Below, piece by piece: positions 57,824 through 64,000 of a stretch of 64,000 nt of DNA. The stretch covers positions 13,160,001 through 13,224,000 of the forward strand of contig CM065296.1 in assembly GCA_032871835.1 (NCBI GenBank). Direction: 5' to 3'. Numbering within the stretch: position 1 is the first letter of the stretch; every line of letters starts with the position of its first letter. The notes below the pieces were generated by a model, which did no database searches, was not told the origin of the DNA, and saw only the letters and a list, made by a program, of their open reading frames with translations. A program made the position numbers and the translations under genes. Source of the DNA: Dipteronia dyeriana (Eukaryota; Streptophyta; Magnoliopsida; Sapindales; Sapindaceae).

Positions 57824-58813
57824 GAGTTTTTTATTATCATTTTTTTGTAATTGCCTCCTTGTAGTCGCCCACTCTATAAATAAAATGAAATTTATTCTTT
57901 TTGCAGTTTCTACATAAACTAGTAGATGGATATGAGTTGGTCGTCTCATTGTGCGCTAGTGATAGCCCAAGTCCTAAGCTGGTAACATTAGTTATCTAAA
58001 AACCGAATGTTTTACGACTAATTGTAACCACTTATTAACTTGAACTATGTGTATTGAGCCACACCTAAGTTAATTGTTTCGGTTGTGATTACATCTTCTC
58101 ACCCGATTTCTCTAATTTGACCAGGACGTTTTATTAACTCATGCTACATTGAGTCTATTGTCATGACTTTGGTCAAATAACTTCATATGACAGAGCTTGT
58201 AACAGCTCTTGCATAGGCGGGGTCGGGGGATCCGTTCCAATCATCCGATTGGTTACTCAATCCTCCGATCATCTTGCTGCTTATATATCAAGAAGTGTTC
58301 TTCTATAACCCATTTACATGGTATCTAATTTATAAACTCTTGTCTTTTATCTGTCAACTAGGTCAATTGGACGTCTCCCAATAGTTTGTTGATCAAGATT
58401 CGTTGCAACGGGGAATCTTGTATTTTACTGACTTAGCAGGTGCCTTAACCGTACCTGTTTTTTGGTAAAAATAATTATCCCTCGTTCAATTATTGGTGCA
58501 TCCCAAGCGCCCTAACAGTGCTTTATTGCACTCAGTTAGTCTCAACGAGTGTACATTGTCTTTACCACATATGTTTTTGGCCCCCTCACTGGGCCTCTCG
58601 GGCACCCCCCCACCCGATACTGAGCGGTTTCTAGGTGCCCCGAGATTGCTTTTGTATATGAAAGGAAGGTTCTAGAACACTATTCTTAATTTCTAAAACT
58701 GTTCCCTCAAAGGGGCTTTTATTGAATGCTAAAAGGAAACATAAAATAATCAACTAACAAAGTAAAATCAATCTCTAAAGAAATAGAAACGAACAAGAAG
58801 AACTGAGGGACCC
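57824..58813. other. Convergent 3' region between antisense gene and pol of element C
   Basis: About 1 kb without a supported protein; matches 7893-8803 of element D. Contains AATAAAATGAAA at about 57888, a possible poly(A) signal for the antisense transcript. Confidence 0.6.
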
Positions 58814-60036
58814 TTAAGGGTAGAATAATTTTAGGTATCGGGCTTTGCATGGCCCGGGTAACTCACTTCTCTCTGATCGGGCAAGGCGGTACTCCATAAG
58901 TCCAGCCAACCCGACCAAATTGTACGGACCTTCCCATTTATCTGCCAAAGTCCCAGCTGACTTATCTCTTGTGTTGGGCGACACCCTTTTCATAACTAGA
59001 TCTCTAAGGTGGAATCTTCTGATTCGGACATGCGAGTTATAGTAACTAGCGACCCTTGGCTGATAGGCCATGGTCCTTACTCTTGACATATCTTTTTTTC
59101 TTCTAACTCGTCTAAGTTTTGTTCTAGCATACCAGCCTTCGACATGGGATGAAAGAGGTGAGTTATGAATTACTTTAACTGGGATCACTGCCTCTGTCCC
59201 GAACACCAGTGAATAAGGGGTTTCTCTTATCAAAGTCCTTTCTATGGTTCAGCATGCCCATAAAACTTCATGTAGCTTGTCTGCCTAATTCCCTTTCTTG
59301 GCATCTAGTTTTGCCTTCAGAGTATGCTTGATTATCCTGTTTACTGCTTCTGTCTGACCATTGGTCTGAGGGTGAGCTGGTGTTTCATAGTAGTTCTTTA
59401 TGTCGAAATCCCAGCATATGTTTATGAAATTGTCACTGTCAAATTGAGTTATGTTATTCATGATTATTGTGTCTAGGATTCTAAACTGGTAGATAACATT
59501 TTTCTTGACAAAACTCAATGTATTGGCCTCGGTTATGTGCAACAACGCTTCTATCTTAACCCATTTGGTAAAGTAATCCACGACAATAATGGCGTGCTTT
59601 ACCTCACATTTGGTTACAGCTGGCATCGGGCCGATCAAATCTAGTCCCCATATAGTGAATGACCAAGGTGATGATAGACTTTCAACTGCTCAAGAGGCCT
59701 CATTTTGTCATTAGTTGTCCTCGAGCAACCTCTACATTGATTCACGATTGCATGAGCATCTTGGAATAGGGGCGGCCAGTAGAAGCCTTGTTTGAGAGTT
59801 TTATATGCCAGACTCTTACCTCCCGAGTGGTTTCCATACACTCCCCCGTGGATGCTCTCTAATATGTGTCTGCCATCTACTGAGCAAACACATCTCTGCA
59901 AAGCTTTCGAGAATCCTCTCCTGTACAACTCTTCTCCGACCATCGAGTACCTAATGGCTCTGTATCTGAGACGTTTTGCTTCAGTTACTTCTGTTGGCAG
60001 TGTTCCATTCTTCAAGTATTCCCTGATTGGGGTCAT
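58814..60036 (-). pseudogene. Integrase of element C (second catalytic Asp replaced)
   Basis: The zinc-binding part (59641-60036) has HGGVYGNHSGGKS and CRGCSR. The catalytic core (59285-59638) has VVDYFTKW with the first Asp, and HPQTNGQTEAVNR with the Glu. The second catalytic site reads IIMNNITQF (near 59441-59461) where D reads IITDNGTQF, so Asp is replaced by Asn. The C-terminal part (58814-59233) has KWEGPYNLVG, the GPY/F module, and ends KLFYP. The three parts are in separate frames. Confidence 0.85.
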
Positions 60037-60072
60037 CCAAGTGGTTTGTTCTCCTTTGATCGCACATATCGC

Positions 60073-61155
60073 CTATAACTCTTCTTGGTCCTCGATGCTT
60101 GGCCTTTTAAGATGAGTGACTGGGATGGTCTTTGACTGTACACCGATAGTAATTGATGTCAATTTTGACAAAGCGTTTGCCTTTTCATTCTTCTCCCTCG
60201 AGATCTGGGTAATCCTGTACGTTTTGATTCTTCCTAGCAGCGTTTTGGCTACCCCCAAATATGTGGTCATGTTGTTGTCCTTGGCTTGATACTCATCTAA
60301 AATTTGGTTTACCACCACTTGTGAGTCACTGGATATTTCCAACTCATCCGCCTCGAAGGCCGTACACACTCTGAGCCCTGCTAAGAGTGCTATATACTCA
60401 GCCATGTTGTTAGTGGCTTTGAAGTCAAACCGCGGGGCATATTCTACTTGATACCTTTCTAGGGTAGATATGACTATCCCGACCTGCTGCTTTGATGACC
60501 CATCTACATATAGTTTCCATGCAAACTCTTCATTCTTTTGGAGCATCCTGATCACCTCACTGTTTGGTTCGATGAATTCTGAGATCATGTCAGCCATAAC
60601 TTGCTCTTTTATAGCGGCCTTAGGTAGATATGGTATCTCAAACTCGCTTAACTCCATGGCCCATTTGTTCAATCTCTTAGACACTTCAGGTTTCGATAGA
60701 ATTTGCTTTAACAAACAGTCCGTATAGACCTCGATTCTATGGGCTTGAAAATATGGTCTTAGCTTCCTTGCTGCAGTCACAACGGCCAATGCCATCTGAT
60801 CGGCTGGTGAATACCTTGTCTTAGTTGGTAACAAAGCTCTGCTTATATAATATACTGGCTTTTGTACCCCATCATCTAGTCTGACTAGCACTGAGCCCGT
60901 TGCTATAGACGTTACTGGCAGGTGCAAATAAAACACTTCTCCTTCAAAGGGTTTGGACAGAATCGATGTTTTTCCTAAATATTTCTTGATCTTTTTGAAG
61001 GCCTGTTCAAACTCAGCATTCCAATCCACCCCCTTACCCTTCTTAATTGCCTTAAAAAAAGAGAGACATCTGTCAGTTGACTTGATTATGAACCGATTCA
61101 GAGATAAGCACCCCATTAGCCTTTGGATTTCCTTAAGTGTTCTTGGAGATCTCAT
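60073..61155 (-). pseudogene. RNase H plus archaeal-type RNase H of element C (360-codon open frame)
   Basis: The longest open frame of the window apart from the cellular genes, though only part of the polyprotein. Residues 1-150 hold the connection and RNase H domain (VDWNAEFEQAFKKIK, then RALLPTKTRYSPADQMAL and RIEVYTD). Residues about 215-335 hold a second RNase H of archaeal type: LYVDGSS with Asp, NNMAEY with Glu, and EISSDSQ with Asp. The last expected Asp, in a KADALS-like motif, is Asn here (KANALS). Two RNase H domains in series are a mark of Tat-lineage elements. Reverse transcriptase lies upstream, and the frame runs toward integrase. Confidence 0.85.
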
Positions 61156-62100
61156 TTCCTCTAATTCCTTTATTTTTTCTAGGTTAACTTCAATTCCCCT
61201 CTGGGAAACCTAGAATCCCAGGAATCTCCCCAAAGGTACTCCAAAGACACACTTTTTTAGGTTGAGCTTCATATCATACCTTTGTAACACTCCGAATGTT
61301 TCCCTGAGATCTTCTGATGTTATGCTTTTTGTTAGCATATCATCCATATATACTTCCATGTTTCTACCAATTTGTCGAGTGAACATCTTGTTCACCAGTA
61401 TCTGGTAAGTTGTCCCAGTATTTTTGAGACCAAAGTGCATGACTTTATAGCAATATAGCCACATGGTCGATGGTAAAGGACGTCTTGTCCTCGTCAGGTT
61501 CAAACATCCGAATCTGGTTATATTCCGAGTATGCATCCATAAAGCTCAACAACTCATGATCAGCTGTTGTATTCACTAACTGGTCAATCCGAGGCAAATG
61601 GAAGCTATCCTTTGGACATGCTTTGTTAAGGTCAGTGAAATCCATGCATATCCTCCACTGGCCATTCTTCTTTTTGACCAGCACCACGTTGGCCACCCAT
61701 TCAGGGTACTTTACTTACCTTATTGATCTTTCTGCCAACAGCTTATATTCTTTCTCTTTGATTGTCTTGCTTCTCTCTGGGTTAAACCGTCTCCTTTTCT
61801 AAACAACTGCTTATAGTTAGAGTCGACTACTAAATAGTACGAGATTATCTTTGGATTGATTCCCGACATATCCTCGTGTTTCCAGGCAAACATGTCCTTA
61901 TATTCCTTCAGTAGTCTAATCATCTCATCCTGCACATGCTTTGTTAGTCGATCCCCGAGCCTTACAGTCTTTTCAGGCCTATGGTCATCCACTGAAACCT
62001 TTATGGTTGGTTCATATTTCTGGCTTTTTCCATCTTCCGAAGGTGTCTCCCTTGGGTCCAGGTTGAACCGTGTAGGAGTTTCCGCTCCTACTTTCATATC
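61156..62100 (-). pseudogene. Reverse transcriptase of element C
   Basis: The N-terminal part (up to about 62100) has DMFAWKHEDMSGINPK. The frame 61445-61696 has VVLVKKKNGQWRICMDFTDL and SFMDAYSEYNQI with a catalytic Asp. The frame 61210-61536 has KVMHFGLKNTGTTYQ and VYMDDMLTKS (near 61335-61360), the YxDD site, intact here. The frame changes near 61470-61500 and near 61700. Confidence 0.85.
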
Positions 62101-62647
62101 ATCTATCTTCTGGTCTTCATACTTCTCAAGGCTGTACACTTGCTTTATCCCTAATTCTGTTTTCTCCCAGTACACAGCCAGATTCGCCTTTCTTGCCCAC
62201 TCATGTGAGTTTTTCTTGACTCTCACCCCCGCTTTTGTAGGGAACTTCACCATTAGTGCGTAGGTGGCAGTCACGGTTTTTATCTTGTTCAAGAAAGGCC
62301 TGCCTAGTAAGGCATTGTATGGCCAATTCTCTACACTAACTACCATAAAATCTAGTAATAAAGTCTTGGTACAGGGAAAGCTTTCGATCTCTACGTGTAA
62401 CTTCACCGTTCCTAGCGACCTTACCTCTGCTCCTCTAAAGCCTCTAACTGGGACTTTAAGTGGCTGGAGGTCTCTTCTTTATAGCCGGAGTTGATCAAAC
62501 ACTTCCACACTTAGAATATCTATCGAGCTTTCATTGTCGGTCAATACCTTCTCACTTCCCTATGGACTACACGAACTGACACCACAATCACATCGTTCAG
62601 CCTTACTTCCAATGCATGTGCGTCTGCTTCGGTGAAAATTATGGGTC
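62101..62647 (-). pseudogene. Aspartic protease region of element C (active-site Gly changed)
   Basis: NWPYNALLGRPFLN (near 62290-62330) is the region after protease. The active-site stretch, near 62521-62545, reads LTDNESSIDIL where element D has LIDNGSSTDIL: the Gly of Asp-Asn-Gly is Glu. A frame change separates the active site from the downstream part. Confidence 0.7.
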
Positions 62648-64000
62648 CTAGCCTTGTTTGGATTTCTTTTGATCGGGCCCTAACAGATTCATCTCCAAGT
62701 TTCTCTGGCTATCTAAGGCTTCTCTAACTTCCGACATCCTCTCCTGACTACTACTCCCAGTGTATAGCCAACCAAAGATGGTATTGATTGCCCCATTAGC
62801 TGGATCTCTCATGGAACTCCTTTGACTTCTATCTCGCTCATTTATTATGGTATTCTTGCACCGGCCATCCCCACTCAAGAGGATCATGTCTTTGAGGTGT
62901 CCTTCTCTGATTAGCTTTTTTATGTAGTCTCTCGGCTGATAATACTTGGTTGTTTCATGGGTTTCAGATTCTTATCTTCTATCACATTCAAGATTTCTTC
63001 TTGCCCTCTGGCTAGCGGAGTGTAATTAGTGTATTGCCTCTTGAATTGCCTACAACCTTTTTCATCGTCCTTTCATCCATCCTTACCTTTTCCTCCATTG
63101 TCTTTCTGCTCCCCTTTACCTCTATTCTTTGGGTTACCATCCTTGTCCCTTTAGCTACTTTTAGGCCAACCCTCGTGTATAAGTTCTCCACCATGGGCTA
63201 GTTGTTCCACCTCTGCCATGGCGTATCCACCGACATGATCTACCATGCTCGAGTATGTGGCCGGCTCCTTTTGCCTTAGGCTTAGGGTTAGATGTCTGTG
63301 CTGTAAATTGTTGATGAACACAAATACTGTTGCATCATCGTTGGGATCTTGCACTTCTGACACCTCTTGCGAGAATCTAGCCAGGTAGTCTTTCAACTTC
63401 TCGTCTCTCCTTTGCTTCAGGATGGACAAATGCTATATGGATTTCCTTCGCTGGATATTTTCCATGAATTGCTAAGAGAATACTTGTACTATCTCTTCAA
63501 AATTCCTAATGGGAACATGTGATACATGTGGGTGTCATCATAATCATACTGCACAATTACGCTTTGGTATCTCCTTACATGCTCATACGGGTCAGTACTG
63601 GCCTTGAACTACTCCACATGTGACATTCTGATTTTCTCCGAAAAATGGGCTCGCCTTACAGAATCAATAAATTATCTCCCGGAGTTCCCGATCAAAGGGT
63701 TTCCCAAGCCCTATGTTCGTTCAAAGGCTTCTATCCTCCTAAAGAGAATCTCTCACTCCCCTTCTAGCTCTCTACACTCATCAAACCTTCGACAGATAGT
63801 GAGCTTATATGGATCCCTGGGGACCCGCCCGCTGATCCGGGCATCGATAGGGTCACGCCTAACCATAGGGGTTGGCTCCCTACACTTTCTAGAGACTGTT
63901 TCATTATCACCTGATTATGAGCGGGACCTTTTTCATTGGCCATCATATCTCTGAGCTTGTTCGTCGTAGGTTTCCGCTCGATTGTACCTCTCTACATCTT
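62648..64000 (-). pseudogene. Gag of element C (partial at window edge)
   Basis: Matches the Gag of D: 63151-63429 has LKQRRDEKLKDYLARFSQEV and LTLSLRQKEPATYSSMVDHV. The segments 63764-63946 and 62648-62887 align with the N- and C-terminal parts of D Gag. Several frame changes. The start and the primer binding site are beyond the right edge. Confidence 0.7.

Larger units (their letters stand above)
53048..64000 (-). mobile_element. Element C: Tat-type Ty3/gypsy retrotransposon with antisense gene (partial)
   Basis: Minus strand. The 3' LTR is at 53048-53804, followed upstream by a polypurine tract, the antisense gene (54232-57823, plus strand), then integrase, RNase H, reverse transcriptase, protease and gag up to the window edge. 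The 5' LTR lies beyond 64000. It is the same family as D and F by LTR and coding similarity, and better preserved than D. Stops, frameshifts and changed active sites in protease and integrase show it is not active. Confidence 0.88.

Overview
The window looks like nuclear DNA of a flowering plant, most likely a eudicot. It holds two intron-containing plant genes with GT-AG splicing, and almost everything else is plant transposable elements: Ty1/copia and Ty3/gypsy LTR retrotransposons plus hAT, Mutator and PIF/Harbinger-type DNA elements. No rRNA or tRNA gene, CRISPR array or bacterial gene organisation was seen. Species and chromosome cannot be told from the sequence alone.

Layout, left to right. 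(1) 1-5987: element A, a minus-strand, gag-only, copia-type LTR element cut by the window edge. It sits inside element D. (2) 5988-15378: element D, a minus-strand Ty3/gypsy element of Tat type with a decayed gag-pol and an extra gene on the opposite (plus) strand. (3) 15379-21443: element E, a plus-strand Ty1/copia element with a hAT-type element (19983-20569) in its reverse transcriptase. (4) 21444-23371: element F, the 3' end of a plus-strand Tat-type element, holding the start of the same antisense gene and a 3' LTR. (5) 23372-27830: old, AT-rich, degenerate sequence, probably copia, carrying a PIF/Harbinger-like MITE and a solo Tat-like LTR. (6) 28149-32793: NUB1 homologue, plus strand, 11 exons, 542 aa. 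(7) 33244-33992: hAT-type element with an exact 8-bp target duplication. (8) 34312-37610: OS-9 homologue, minus strand, 8 exons, 290 aa. (9) 38134-39798: Mutator-like element. (10) 40118-51326: element B, a plus-strand relative of A. Its 5' LTR has grown to 6.3 kb by seven tandem copies of its 3' half, while its 3' LTR is 2.2 kb. (11) 51661-52403: MITE. (12) 53048-64000: element C, a second minus-strand Tat-type element with the antisense gene and gag-pol, cut by the right edge.

The two cellular genes converge tail to tail and both serve protein quality control. The NUB1 homologue links NEDD8/ubiquitin-like signals to the proteasome, and the OS-9 homologue is the ER lectin that selects misfolded glycoproteins for ER-associated degradation. 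For both, the spliced exons add to an uninterrupted frame (1629 and 873 nt), so both appear intact.

The most unusual material is in the repeats. The Tat-type elements carry an antisense gene with its own TATA box, a TGACGTCA-like site and at least one intron. Elements A and B share a gag-only structure in which pol is replaced by the same kind of noncoding block. Element B shows an LTR turning into a satellite-like array. Nesting gives a relative order of insertion: F first, then E into F, D into E, and A into D.
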